Source: Colwellia sp. 12G3 (GTDB lineage: Bacteria; Pseudomonadota; Gammaproteobacteria; Enterobacterales; Alteromonadaceae). Taken from it: a DNA stretch of 64,000 bases. Made by a program: the position numbers and the translations under genes. Shown here piece by piece: positions 52,391 to 63,300 of this stretch (within the stretch, counting starts at the first letter, position 1; the number at the start of each line of letters is the position of its first letter). The stretch covers positions 186,001 to 250,000 of the forward strand of contig NZ_PJAQ01000068.1 in NCBI RefSeq assembly GCF_002836775.1, written 5' to 3'. Below the pieces are notes generated by a model that did no database searches, was not told the DNA's origin, and saw nothing but the letters and a program-made list of their open reading frames with translations.

Positions 52391-55300
52391 CTATTCCTCT
52401 AGTAAATACTCTTCTAAATATTCACTCCATCTAGAAAATAATTTTTTATCTTGCTGTTTAACTGTTTCAGAAATATTTAGGTGGGATAAATGACACAATG
52501 AGGAAATCATCATGTCGATAACACGTTTACTTTCAACACTAGAATCTCGATAAAGCTTGTTATAAAAAAGGTGATTGCTATTTATTATGACAACTAATTT
52601 ATTATTAATGGACTCAAAGTCAAAAGCGTCAAAAGACTTCAGTGCTTGAACTTCAATACCAATTTCACTCTTTTTGTTAAACTTCACAAAGTGACATTCT
52701 TCAACCCTACTTGGTTCACTTTGTACTTTACTATAAACAATTTTTTCTGCTGATTCTATAGGTTTTAGTTCTTTAACTGCAGGAGTTTCTATTGTAATGT
52801 TGGGAGCAATAACTTCTTCTGTTTTTATCGCAGTCCCAAACTCTTTAATTGAAGATGTTATGACTGTAGTGTTTGTATCATCAAAAATATCCCTAGACCT
52901 ATTGGTTTTGAAGATTGAAGATAGTTTTGAAAGAAAGTTCTTTTCTGATTTGTTCTTATCGTAAACAGCACTGTTGCTTAACTCTTTAACCTTCTTTTTT
53001 TTGGCTGATGCTGCTACGTTATCTGTTGGTTTGTATACTGTAGCTTCAGATAAATCCTCTTGTTTTTCTTTACTAGACACTGAAGCTTTAGGTGATAATT
53101 TTCCAACCCCGTTTATTAAATGTGAAAGTTGCTTTACATAATCACCAGTAAATAGTTCTTCTGCTGACTTCTTAAAGCTACCAACTTCATTTTCATAACC
53201 TTCCTTAGTCAAGCCATCAATGTCATAAAAACTACTAACCTGAACTTTTAATGCTTTTAATTGCCCAATAGGATCATTTGGGCACTCCATTAAGGTAATG
53301 TTCAAAGTTTCTTCCCAATCCCAGGCCCTAATCTCTTTAGGCCTTAAGTTAGCTATTTCTTTAGTCGCAATTTCTTGATGATTCACTTCTTCTTGTTCAC
53401 TATCTAAAACCTTCAATGAAGCCTTAATGGAGTGAAACTGACCTTTATAATCCCCCGGAAGATCCTCTCTAGCTGCTTGCTTGATTTTTCTTACCTTTTC
53501 CGAGCTTTCTAGACTTGAGATTGACTCTATAGACATGTAACTTTCTATATGCTGTTGTACCTCTCTTAATTGGCCTGTAAAGTCACCAATATATTTAGAT
53601 TCTGTATAATCACATATAGATTTCCAAGCCCACGTTGGCATTTCTTTAGGCTCTGCATCATTTAACGCTATGTATGCATTACTTTGCTCTTGAACGAATA
53701 TGCTGTACATTTCTTTGTCATCAAAATATCCCTCAAAAGCCCATTCTTTGATCTTTTCTAAAATATCATTTGGAATATTTTTATAGGATTCCTCTTCTAA
53801 ATCAGTGGAGAGTTTATCTAGTTCTAGTTCGATTTCGTTTGATTCATTGAGTATTGACGATGATTCTTCACTAATAATTGCGGGTTCTGAAGGAACTTGT
53901 TTTTCAACTTCTTCATTTAAGTAAGATAGTTGCTTGTTGTAGTCGCCAGGAAAAAGCCAATCAGCTGTTTCTTTAAGCTTTATAAGCTCTTGACTAAAGC
54001 CTGTAATATGTTTGTCACGAACATCATAATAATGCTGTATTTGAGATTTAATGTTTTCTAATTGGTTAGTTTTATCATTAGGGAACATTTTAGATGTTAC
54101 TTCTAATATATCTTCCCAATCACCAATGCAGATATCATTAGGCTTCAAACTATTTATATTACTTTCAGCTAAACGTTGTTCTTCTCTAAAGAGACTAGGT
54201 TCTTCTTGTACTTCCCTACAACTTGCAACTAACTGGTGAGTGTTAGCGAAAAGAATGTCATCACTTTTCTCATTTGGTAAATGATGTGGCGCTGTTTTAA
54301 TACCTTCTACAGTATTACCTGAATTATCTTTATTTATACAAACGTCTAACTTCATAGCACTCTGCAAATATGCTCTAAGATCTAAGAAGTCAGAATAATG
54401 CTTTGACTTTATTCCGCTTAACCCTAAAAACCAAGAACTATCTATACTAAGAAAGTCATACACTGTAAGAGAAGTTCTTTTAGCTTGGTTAAGCCTATTT
54501 ACGACACCTGTATAAGCTAAGGATAAATCCATTTCTTTTAGCTTACTTTTTAGTGATATATTTAACTCAGGACAAGCTCCCTTTTCTTTAATTAAACTAT
54601 TACTATGAATGTTTGTTTCTGGTGGATTATCTATTACTTCTGTAGCTTTTAATAATAATGTATTAGTACTAAACCCTGTTACAGCATCATTTAACATAGC
54701 TTTAAATATTTTAAAGCTATGAATCATTTCAGGTGTTATGCCCTGCAACCATTCAAATTTATACTCCTCTACTTTCAGCAATTTTTCTACATTGAATGGT
54801 CTGGGTGTGAATTTCCTAATTCTTTCAATAATAGTATTACACTCACTCGGTATCAAAAGGTCATCAATTAGAGTGAGCATAGTGAGTTTTTTATCAAGGC
54901 AAACTGTGGCTTCATCATTAGAGCTAGATGGAGATGTAAGACTAGAATGACTTCGCTTTAAAAAATCGGACTTAAGGGACTTTTCATATTCATCAATATT
55001 TTCATAACCATAAAATAAACAAACTAAGGAATAATCATTAAAGGTAATATTATTTATTATATATTCTCCCCTTATTCCTTTAAGCTTACCGTTTAAACTA
55101 CTTAACTTTTGGTTTATTAAATCATCCATTAGTGATTTTTGTTTCTTTATTACTTTTAGTCTTGTCGTTGGCTCAAAAATATCAATAACTCTATAAAAAT
55201 TACTTGTCTGATCAATTAGCTGAAACTTTTGGGTAGAAAGGTAATCATCATTCAAAAGTAAATCTACTAGAGTGTTTTGATTCAGGGTATTAATGGAAAT

Positions 55301-55669
55301 TTCAATAAGAGTGTGATCAACTGACAGATTAAAAAGCTCGCTAGGAAGTTTTTCGAACATATTAGTTATCGCACTAGGCGCATTTCCTAGTTCAATTGAA
55401 AGCTCTTTACTAGTCATACTCACTGAAAAATTTAAGCTGCTAGTAACCCAAGACGAAATAGATTTAACTACAAGTGAATTAGCATTTCCATTAATGATCT
55501 TACCGGTTAAGGAATTATATATTTGATTAAAAGTAGGCTGATTTAACTCTGAAGTATGACTAAATAAATAAATTTTGTGACTAAATTCATTTTTATCGAA
55601 TAGAATAGAGACACTAGCCTGTAGGCCAGCGTCACTATAACTCTTTAATACATCACTCAATAAAAACAT
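52391..55669 (-). CDS. 1092-aa protein with tandem ~35-residue repeats
   Basis: Not recognised. Residues about 515-855 contain at least six related units with a core FPxD...QL followed by a short helix: MFPNDKTNQLENIKSQI, LFPGDYNKQLSYLNEEV, KYIGDFTGQLREVQQHI, DLPGDYKGQFHSIKASL, ECPNDPIGQLKALKVQV and LFTGDYVKQLSHLINGV. Alternate units begin WEDI/WEET/WKSI, suggesting a paired, alpha-helical repeat array. A Lys/Ser-rich low-complexity linker (about 870-950) leads to a C-terminal domain of ~150 residues. Its ends overlap its neighbours, so it is co-produced with a GHKL ATPase and a PLD nuclease. A scaffold or sensor role is inference. Confidence 0.65.
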   Translation of the reverse strand: MFLLSDVLKSYSDAGLQASVSILFDKNEFSHKIYLFSHTSELNQPTFNQIYNSLTGKIINGNANSLVVKSISSWVTSSLNFSVSMTSKELSIELGNAPSAITNMFEKLPSELFNLSVDHTLIEISINTLNQNTLVDLLLNDDYLSTQKFQLIDQTSNFYRVIDIFEPTTRLKVIKKQKSLMDDLINQKLSSLNGKLKGIRGEYIINNITFNDYSLVCLFYGYENIDEYEKSLKSDFLKRSHSSLTSPSSSNDEATVCLDKKLTMLTLIDDLLIPSECNTIIERIRKFTPRPFNVEKLLKVEEYKFEWLQGITPEMIHSFKIFKAMLNDAVTGFSTNTLLLKATEVIDNPPETNIHSNSLIKEKGACPELNISLKSKLKEMDLSLAYTGVVNRLNQAKRTSLTVYDFLSIDSSWFLGLSGIKSKHYSDFLDLRAYLQSAMKLDVCINKDNSGNTVEGIKTAPHHLPNEKSDDILFANTHQLVASCREVQEEPSLFREEQRLAESNINSLKPNDICIGDWEDILEVTSKMFPNDKTNQLENIKSQIQHYYDVRDKHITGFSQELIKLKETADWLFPGDYNKQLSYLNEEVEKQVPSEPAIISEESSSILNESNEIELELDKLSTDLEEESYKNIPNDILEKIKEWAFEGYFDDKEMYSIFVQEQSNAYIALNDAEPKEMPTWAWKSICDYTESKYIGDFTGQLREVQQHIESYMSIESISSLESSEKVRKIKQAAREDLPGDYKGQFHSIKASLKVLDSEQEEVNHQEIATKEIANLRPKEIRAWDWEETLNITLMECPNDPIGQLKALKVQVSSFYDIDGLTKEGYENEVGSFKKSAEELFTGDYVKQLSHLINGVGKLSPKASVSSKEKQEDLSEATVYKPTDNVAASAKKKKVKELSNSAVYDKNKSEKNFLSKLSSIFKTNRSRDIFDDTNTTVITSSIKEFGTAIKTEEVIAPNITIETPAVKELKPIESAEKIVYSKVQSEPSRVEECHFVKFNKKSEIGIEVQALKSFDAFDFESINNKLVVIINSNHLFYNKLYRDSSVESKRVIDMMISSLCHLSHLNISETVKQQDKKLFSRWSEYLEEYLLEE

Positions 55670-57492
55670 TAAGCTTCTTCTAAGGTTTCGAAATCAAACT
55701 CCTCAAACATATCTTCAATGATCTCCCCCCAATCATTTCGCGCACGTTCTAGTTGCCGTCTTTTAGTTTCAATTGTTGTTTCATCTTCTAACCTTGCCCA
55801 GGCACCTAAAATCACTTTAAATAGTAATTGATCTTTATCTGACATTTTAGATAAGAAATGCTTATAAAGCTCATGTTCCGGGTTTATAACTAAAACAGTT
55901 ATCCCTTGTAAGTTTTCTACTTCAAAGAATGATTGGTTAGAAGTTTTTCTGTACTGAATACTAATCCGCGACTTTAAGTCTTCCATTTTTCTAGCCGCTT
56001 GCGCTGCTTGATCTTTATCGTAACCAAAATCTTCAATTAGCTTTTTCTCTAATTCTCCATAATTTGGATCTTTAGAAATAGTTGTACCCGGATTTACCTC
56101 ATCCCTTTTTTTAAAGCCTGCGTTTATGACAATGCCTAAACGGTCATCTTCAGTTATTTCTGTATCGACAACTTTCGCTTTAGAGAGGGTCAACTTGCCC
56201 ATGTCTTTTTTCCGATTAGCTATAACTTGACTTAGTTTTCTTGATACATCAAATAGGATAGCTGTATCTTCTTCTCCTATAAGTTTAAGGTGAGAAATGA
56301 TAGATTTTTCATTTTTCAGTTCATTTTCACCATTAAAAAATTCATTTTGAGACATGTCTTTTAAATTATGTGCATGCTGCTTGTTATTCGTGACACCAAA
56401 AACCTCATCAAGTGCAGGAGGGATTTCAAGCTCGATCCCTATAAATCTTATTTGGTAGACGTCACTTTTTAAAAAGAATTCATTTGTGATAACTTCTAAC
56501 TCACGTTTCGCCCTTAATACTGATAGACCAATATTTTTAGCACAATGTTTCCCCCAATGAGTATCACCTATTTTATTGAAGCTTGTTGCTTGAAGCATTC
56601 TTTGTATGATTTCATTTCTTGCGACTGAGCTTCTAATAGTCAACGTGTGCACTTTTCCTAAATATTCTACTTCCCAAGAAAATGAATGCTCTTTTTCTTC
56701 AAAAAAAGTTTGAGCTTCATCTCTATGCAAGCCTGGTAGCTCCGGTAACGATGAATCACCGGTCAAATATAGAGGGTCATTAGCCTTAATTATCCCTGTT
56801 TTTGTCAATGGCTCGAGTGCCTTAGTTTTGACAGAGCCATGAAGATCACATACTTTGAACTGGACACTACACTGATTACTAGCTATGAAATATCTATACA
56901 TCCGGCCTATTTCAGACTCCGATTTTTCAAAAAGAGTTTTTGCTCTCTTCCATTTTAGCTTATCTAAATTTGACCAAACAACTAATGTACCTGAGCTGGG
57001 TATATCACCATTAAACATAGAATTAAGATATTTTTCTGGAATTCTTGAAGATGAAGGTGTCGGTAAGTCGAGGTAATCACCATCAATAATTTCTTGTACG
57101 TCAAGGTAACTATAGTTAACTTCTCCTACTGCTTTCCAGCTCCAAACTTCCACACGCTTACATTGAGAAACAGAAGCATTTGGCAGTCCCATCCCAAACT
57201 TTCCCATACCTTGAGTATCATCATTAAGTAAATTACCTTCTTTATCCTTATCCCTGCCTGATTCACCAAAACCTAGTGCTGTAGCTAGTAGTTCCTTGCT
57301 CATGCCTTTACCATTGTCGGCAATGGCTATTTGGTCAATACTTCGGTTTTTATTTTCAAAGATGAGTATTTCAACTTTATCTGCACCTGCTTGAATTGAG
57401 TTATCAGCAAGTTCAGCAATTGCGTAGGCCGTATCTTTGTACCCATTTGAACGGGCCGATATAATATATTGTTTAGGGTTTACCAATGACAT
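55669..57492 (-). CDS. GHKL-type ATPase (MutL/Hsp90/MORC-like)
   Basis: 607 aa. The N-terminal ATP fold has all GHKL boxes: AIAELADNSIQAGA (N box), IAIADNGKGMSKELL (G1) and GMGKFGMGLPNASVSQ (G2). A transducer-like beta domain and a long helical C-terminus follow. GHKL ATPases close as clamps on DNA or partner proteins (family knowledge); related ATPases occur in several phage-defence systems. The start is supported by AAGGA 7 nt upstream. It lies 14 bp after the helicase gene and shares one base with the next gene. Confidence 0.85.
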   Translation of the reverse strand: MSLVNPKQYIISARSNGYKDTAYAIAELADNSIQAGADKVEILIFENKNRSIDQIAIADNGKGMSKELLATALGFGESGRDKDKEGNLLNDDTQGMGKFGMGLPNASVSQCKRVEVWSWKAVGEVNYSYLDVQEIIDGDYLDLPTPSSSRIPEKYLNSMFNGDIPSSGTLVVWSNLDKLKWKRAKTLFEKSESEIGRMYRYFIASNQCSVQFKVCDLHGSVKTKALEPLTKTGIIKANDPLYLTGDSSLPELPGLHRDEAQTFFEEKEHSFSWEVEYLGKVHTLTIRSSVARNEIIQRMLQATSFNKIGDTHWGKHCAKNIGLSVLRAKRELEVITNEFFLKSDVYQIRFIGIELEIPPALDEVFGVTNNKQHAHNLKDMSQNEFFNGENELKNEKSIISHLKLIGEEDTAILFDVSRKLSQVIANRKKDMGKLTLSKAKVVDTEITEDDRLGIVINAGFKKRDEVNPGTTISKDPNYGELEKKLIEDFGYDKDQAAQAARKMEDLKSRISIQYRKTSNQSFFEVENLQGITVLVINPEHELYKHFLSKMSDKDQLLFKVILGAWARLEDETTIETKRRQLERARNDWGEIIEDMFEEFDFETLEEA

Positions 57493-57506
57493 AAATTAGT
57501 CCTTTA

Positions 57507-59174
57507 TTAATTAACTTGCTCAAGCTCTGTCCACATTTCATTCCAATGTTTAAAAGCTAAATTGACATTATTAAAATCTGAAATTTCATCTAATACAGTA
57601 TAAATTTTTGCGTCTTTAGGTGATTGATCCTTATTACCCCGCAGTGCTCGTCCAATCATTTGCAGGTATAGCACTAAGGATTTTGTCGGCCTAGCAATAA
57701 TGGCAACGTTAGTTTCGGGGGCGTCAAATCCTGTAGTTAACATTTCGCAATTAACTAAAACACTTAAATCTCCGTGTTTATACTGATTAATTATACTTTC
57801 CTTTTCTTTCTGGGAGGTATATTTACTATCAACAGAGGCGGCCTTAATTCCTAAGCAACATAGTGCAAAGGCCATATTTCTGGCATGCTCTATATCACAA
57901 GCAAATAAAATCACTTTAGCGTTGTTTTTTTCTACTTCATTAACAACCGTTTGAATAATAATTGAATTTCTATTTTTTGATGCCCCTAAACGAGACATTA
58001 ACTCACTTTCCGTTACAGTATTTTCTGATAAATTTTCATAAAGATCTAAATCATCATAATTTAGCTCTATGAAGTTAGGGTTTGCAAGGTAGTGATTATC
58101 AATAAGGTAGTCCATAGGTTGAGAAGGGCTAACATCCATTGTTATCTTATTATTCCCAAACATATGTGCTAAAGCCTTGTTTTCAGGATCTAACTCAGGT
58201 TTATCATCCTTATAAACTCTTCCAGGTGTAGCTGTTAAACCTATTAACTTAGCTTGAGGAGAAACTTCTAAAAACCTTTCAATTAATTCTTTATAAGTAC
58301 TTGCTAATGCTTTATGTGCTTCATCAAAAACAACTAAAGTTAATTTTCTATCGAACGATTGAGTCGAATTAGTATTTAAAGAGTTGTAATGTGAGTGAAG
58401 TTTTTGCAAGCCCCCAACAACAAAACCACTATTTATACTGTCTAATGAAAAGTCATTAGATTTATAAAAACGGCCTTGAATGATTTCACGGTTTCCTAGA
58501 TATGACCAAGCTTCTTCAAATTCTTCAGATGCTTGCTCACACAGAATATCTGAATTAGCTAACCATAAAACTAATGCATTTTTTTTAGTCATTAAATGAC
58601 GGCAAATGATATGCATAGCGGTGCGGGTTTTCCCGGCGCCTGTTGGTAAATGTATTACCGCACGGTTATTATTGCCGGTTTCAATTGAGTGAAATGTTTT
58701 CTCAGATATTTCGACTTGATAGGGATATAAGGCATATTTCGGTTTAACCGTTGTAAAAGCAGAAAATTCATTTTTATCTTTTTCTTGTAATAAGTAGGTG
58801 TTTTCGATACCGAGAGTACTCAAAAATACATTTAGGCTACGATCACTTTCACAAAATAACTTTACTTCATTATATATATGAGGGTATTGCTCAGGAAGGA
58901 TTTCCCCTAAAGTCTCGCCATTTATAGCTTCAATGACACAAACAATATCTTGTTTATGCATTCTGTCTATGAAAAAATTTCTACTTTCTTTATTAATAAA
59001 TAGCTTTATAGGGTTTGAATTCAAAATAGCCTGAATTAATAATGTACTTTGACTATTGGATTCATAATAATCAGAGCTTATATTTAATGTCTCTTCAAAG
59101 AATTTTAAAGAGTCAGTACCAGCAAGTACTTTTAATGAATTTAAACTGAAATTATTGAGGGTCTTTTCTAGCAT
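57507..59174 (-). CDS. Superfamily 2 DEAD/DEAH helicase
   Basis: 555 aa. Motifs are in order: AVIHLPTGAGKTRTAMHI (Walker A), LVVFDEAHKA (DEAH), LIGLTATPGR (motif III), LVNCEMLTTGFDAPET (motif V) and YLQMIGRALRGNK (motif VI). The N-terminal ~150 residues are cassette-specific. It is close to the type I/III restriction-helicase group and to Dnd-linked restriction helicases (family knowledge), but carries no nuclease domain of its own; the PLD gene at the other end of the cassette may fill that part (inference). First gene of the four-gene cassette. Confidence 0.88.
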   Translation of the reverse strand: MLEKTLNNFSLNSLKVLAGTDSLKFFEETLNISSDYYESNSQSTLLIQAILNSNPIKLFINKESRNFFIDRMHKQDIVCVIEAINGETLGEILPEQYPHIYNEVKLFCESDRSLNVFLSTLGIENTYLLQEKDKNEFSAFTTVKPKYALYPYQVEISEKTFHSIETGNNNRAVIHLPTGAGKTRTAMHIICRHLMTKKNALVLWLANSDILCEQASEEFEEAWSYLGNREIIQGRFYKSNDFSLDSINSGFVVGGLQKLHSHYNSLNTNSTQSFDRKLTLVVFDEAHKALASTYKELIERFLEVSPQAKLIGLTATPGRVYKDDKPELDPENKALAHMFGNNKITMDVSPSQPMDYLIDNHYLANPNFIELNYDDLDLYENLSENTVTESELMSRLGASKNRNSIIIQTVVNEVEKNNAKVILFACDIEHARNMAFALCCLGIKAASVDSKYTSQKEKESIINQYKHGDLSVLVNCEMLTTGFDAPETNVAIIARPTKSLVLYLQMIGRALRGNKDQSPKDAKIYTVLDEISDFNNVNLAFKHWNEMWTELEQVN

Positions 59175-59438
59175 ACGAACTCCTTTTTAATGCTAACAAT
59201 CATACAGTTTTAACCAATTGATAATGTAATAGCTTGTAAATTATCAAGGTAATATTGTAATCCTTTCAGATTAACTAAATATTACCTTAAATCAAAGAAC
59301 TAATGCATAAATGTACTGAATTTATTTTTCACACCAACCACTGTAAATATAAACAGCCATAACAAAAAATTACTTTAATCTGCTTTAAAATAGTAATACT
59401 ATCTCTTCTGGACAACTTCTCCAGAGACTCAAGAAACG
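59175..59438. promoter_or_regulatory. Divergent promoter region
   Basis: 264 bp of AT-rich sequence between the helicase and DUF4007 genes, which diverge. It must hold promoters for both cassettes. No clear operator was seen and there is no copy of the 16-bp palindrome. Confidence 0.45.
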
Positions 59439-60395
59439 ATGAAAGCTAAATTTTCCGGACACGATACATTCCCCTTAAGATATGGATGGCTTTACAAAGC
59501 TGTTAACCATATGAATTCAGGCCATTTTTTGAAAACATCTAAAAGTGAAGATGTTGAAAAAGCCGTTATAGAACTTGGTGTTGGTAAAAATATGGTAAAC
59601 GCTATCCGATATTGGTCGGATTGCACTGGCGTAATTTTCGATAAAGTTAATAAAGATCCCTATGTAACAGAGCTTGGTAATTATATTTTTGGTGATTTTG
59701 ATAGACATCAAGGAAAAGACCGGTATTTAGAACAGAAAGGTTCTATTTGGTTAATTCATTTTTTACTTAACTTTGAAGATGAATATTTAACTTCATATCG
59801 ATATTTTTTCAACTTTTCACATGTACAAAGTTTTGAAAAAGAAAAATACTTATTCGATTTTGTCGAGGATGCTCAGAGAATTTGTCAAAACGATGGTATT
59901 ACGGATAAAAGTCTAAAGAAAGATCTCGATTGTTTTCTGCATACCTATTGTCGAAAAAGAAAAGCTAATTCAGCTAAAGCAATCAAAATAGACGAAGATC
60001 ATTTTTCATCTCCTTTAGCTGAACTAAGTTTAATTAATGATAACGGTAATGGATTTTATACGAGTCCTCTTCGCGAACAACAAGATTTACCTATCGAAAT
60101 TTTCATTTATGCAGTAGCTAGATTTATGAGTTTAACTATTGATTTAGAAGACGTTAACGTAGAGACAGAAGAGCTAACTATTGGTTTTGACACTTTACTA
60201 AGTAATCCATTTTCTCCTGGTAGAATCTTTAGATTATCAGAACATGGTCTTGGCCAAAAACTTGATGATGCTCAACTCACTACAGATGGTGGATTAACTT
60301 GGGTTGATTCTAGAGGTTTGAGACAAATTTCATGCCCTATGAATTTAATAAAAAACCCTATTCAAATTCTAAATAAATACTATGGAGTTGAATGA
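59439..60395 (+). CDS. DUF4007-family protein
   Basis: 318 aa. The N-terminus AKFSGHDTFPLRYGWLYKA is the DUF4007 signature, a family seen beside phosphorothioation-type and related defence genes (family knowledge; its own function is unknown). The predicted winged-helix-like region around residues 30-75 (VEKAVIELGVGKNMVNAIRYW) suggests DNA or protein contact. It is followed almost at once by a large ATPase gene in the same direction, so the two probably work together. Confidence 0.82.
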   Translation: MKAKFSGHDTFPLRYGWLYKAVNHMNSGHFLKTSKSEDVEKAVIELGVGKNMVNAIRYWSDCTGVIFDKVNKDPYVTELGNYIFGDFDRHQGKDRYLEQKGSIWLIHFLLNFEDEYLTSYRYFFNFSHVQSFEKEKYLFDFVEDAQRICQNDGITDKSLKKDLDCFLHTYCRKRKANSAKAIKIDEDHFSSPLAELSLINDNGNGFYTSPLREQQDLPIEIFIYAVARFMSLTIDLEDVNVETEELTIGFDTLLSNPFSPGRIFRLSEHGLGQKLDDAQLTTDGGLTWVDSRGLRQISCPMNLIKNPIQILNKYYGVE

Positions 60396-60396
60396 A

Positions 60397-63300
60397 ATGT
60401 CATCTATGATTGATATCAACCAAAAATACAAAAGTTCAACTCGTCTAGATAATGACGCTTTTAATTATAAAGATTTCATAGATAGTTTCATCTTACATGG
60501 CACAGCTTTAAATGTGCTTGATACCATCAGCCGAGATTTCACTAAAAGTGAACAACGTTGTTTTACCATCACAGGGCCTTATGGAACGGGTAAATCAACC
60601 ATAGCACTCTTTTTAACGCAATTATTGTCTAATAAGAAAAATGTACGAAACTACGCGAATGAAAAACTAACAAATAGTACTGAGGAAAATGACTTTCAAG
60701 CAAGCTTCAACATAAAAAAAGGTTGGAAAGTTGTAAAGCATGTTTGTGGTTTAAATGTGCCCTCAGCAACTATTACTTGCTCTATTTTAAAAGCACTAGA
60801 ACATGAATATAATGAAAAAGATATTTTTCAATTAAACGATGATGAATGCCTTTCACTAATTGCTTCAACACTTAATAAAGGGGTTAAAGCTGATGGTGTA
60901 ATCATTTTATTAGATGAAATGGGTAAGGCGTTAGATTACCAATCAAGAGAAAATAAAGATTTATATTTTTTCCAAAACCTTGCTGATGTCATTCAAAAGT
61001 CTAAAACGCCTGCAATTTTAATTGGCTTCTTGCATCAAGCATTTAGTGAGTATTCTAAAGCAATGAACGCTTCAGCTCAAAAAGATTGGGCTAAAGTACA
61101 AGGTCGCTACCGCGATATGGGTTACATTCCTTCTATTGATGAATCGTTGGTATTAATTGGTGATTCAATTGATAAGACAGACGAAGTAGAAAGAAGATTA
61201 GTTCAAGAGAATGATAGCTTAATTTCTTCAGTACTTAGTTATTTTCCCTCTCAAACTGACCGAAAAGCGCCTCTGTTAAAGTCTTTACCGTTAGATCCAA
61301 TAGTAAGCTTACTGTTAGGTCCTATATCAAAAAGAAGCTTCTCTCAAAATGAACGCAGTTTATTTGGCTTTTTAGCATCTAACGAAAAGTTAGGATTTAA
61401 GCAGTTCCTTGAAAAAAGCTACCCTTCTGAATTTAATTTTGAGAGCAAGAAGTTAGATTTGTTTCACCCTGAGCTATTCTGGGATTACCTACAATACAAC
61501 TTGAATCATATTATTCTAGCAAGCTCAGACAGTAAGGTTTGGTTGGAAGGCCAAGATGCTATTTATAGAGCTGAATTAAAAGGTTCGGACTTACATTGTC
61601 TGATAACTAAGACTATTGCACTGTTAACTCTATTTGGATTTCAACACCAACTTTTTGCAAAAAGAAAGTTCTTGATTAGCTACTTTAGCTCACGAGGGTT
61701 TTCAGTAAAAGATGTGACTCTAGCCATAAAAGAGTTAGAAGAGTGGACAGTTATTATCTATCGTCAAAACTACGGTGCATTGTTCGTTTTCCAAGGCAGT
61801 GATATCGATATTAATCAATTGATAGCAACTACAATAGATGAAATAAAAGACGGTGTTGATTGGACTTCTCAAATTGCACAAGCAAATAATATACTAGCGA
61901 CAGCTCATTACCACAAGACCGGCACAATGCGCTGGGCCCAAACAAAAATAATTGGTAAGCACAATTTCACTGAATTAGAGAGCTTAGATACAAGTCCTGT
62001 CAGCGGTGAAACCTTTTTGTGGTTTGTTCTACCTGTAGAAGAGTCTTTATTTGAAAGAGCAAAAGCCATTGCTGATAATAATGAACATATTATCTTAGGC
62101 CATCAATCTCAATTTTCTCTATTAAAAACCCAGGCAATTGAATTGATTGCTTTGAATAAAGTATTAAGAGAGCATAAAGAAATTAGCCATGATTTCATTG
62201 CAAAAAATGAGATCAATCACCGTATAGAGCTTACAAGACAAACTATTTTTGAAGCGACTGATATCGCTTTTAAAACAGCTCAATGGAAATATGATTCACT
62301 GTCACTTGAAAATAAAACGTTAGCATCAATAACCTCTTCCATTGCAGAGCATATTTTCAATAAAGCTCCTGTGATTAAGAATGAATTAGTAAACCGATCT
62401 AAACCATCGGGTAGTGCTAACTCTGCAATTAAGAAATTACTTATCGCAATGGCTGAAAATTTTGAAGAAGAGAACCTGAATTTCCCTACAGGTAGCTTTC
62501 CAGCTGAGAAAGGATTGTATTTTTCATGCTTGAAGAATAAAGAACTTCATACAGAAACTGAAGGCGTTTTAGGTTTCAGTCAACCAAGTGATGTAAACCT
62601 TAAAGCGTTATTCGATTCTGCAAGCAACCTGATTAAAAAGCGCGGAGATATTGTTTGGTTAAATGAAATTGATGATCTTTGGTCTCAAAAGCCTTTTGGT
62701 GTTCCTAAGGGGATTAGATCCATTTGGATGCTTGCCTTTGTAATGACACATCTTAAAGACTTTGCGTTTTTTGACAAAAATGATGCGACAAACGAACATA
62801 TGTTCATTACAGCACCAGATGAAGAGTTTGTAATAAAGTTAATGCTGAAATCGTCGTTTGTTGGAGTTCAACTTGTAAAAGTTGACCAAGAAAAAACGGC
62901 GTATTTAAACGAGTTGGCTATTGCTCTTCCAAACTTTACTGGCAACCCAACACCTTTAGCAATTGCACAAGAATATGTAACTTTATTTGCAGGGCTTTCA
63001 ACTTGGACTCGTAATACTAAATCATTATCAAAATCAGCTAAAGATTTTATCTTATATTCAAAAACCGCATCAGACCCTCATCATTATTTATTTGAGAAAG
63101 TCACTTCTCTTTTTTCAAATAAATCTATAGTTGACATAAAATCTAACGATATAAAAACTATATTGAACGAGATTATTAATGCTCATATGGAAATGGTTAA
63201 GGCATTTAAAACCGAAATAACGAGTTACCTGCCTATTGATGAACATTTATCCAAGCAATGTACAAATGTCGCTGTGTTCACATCGGATGCTAAGCTACAA

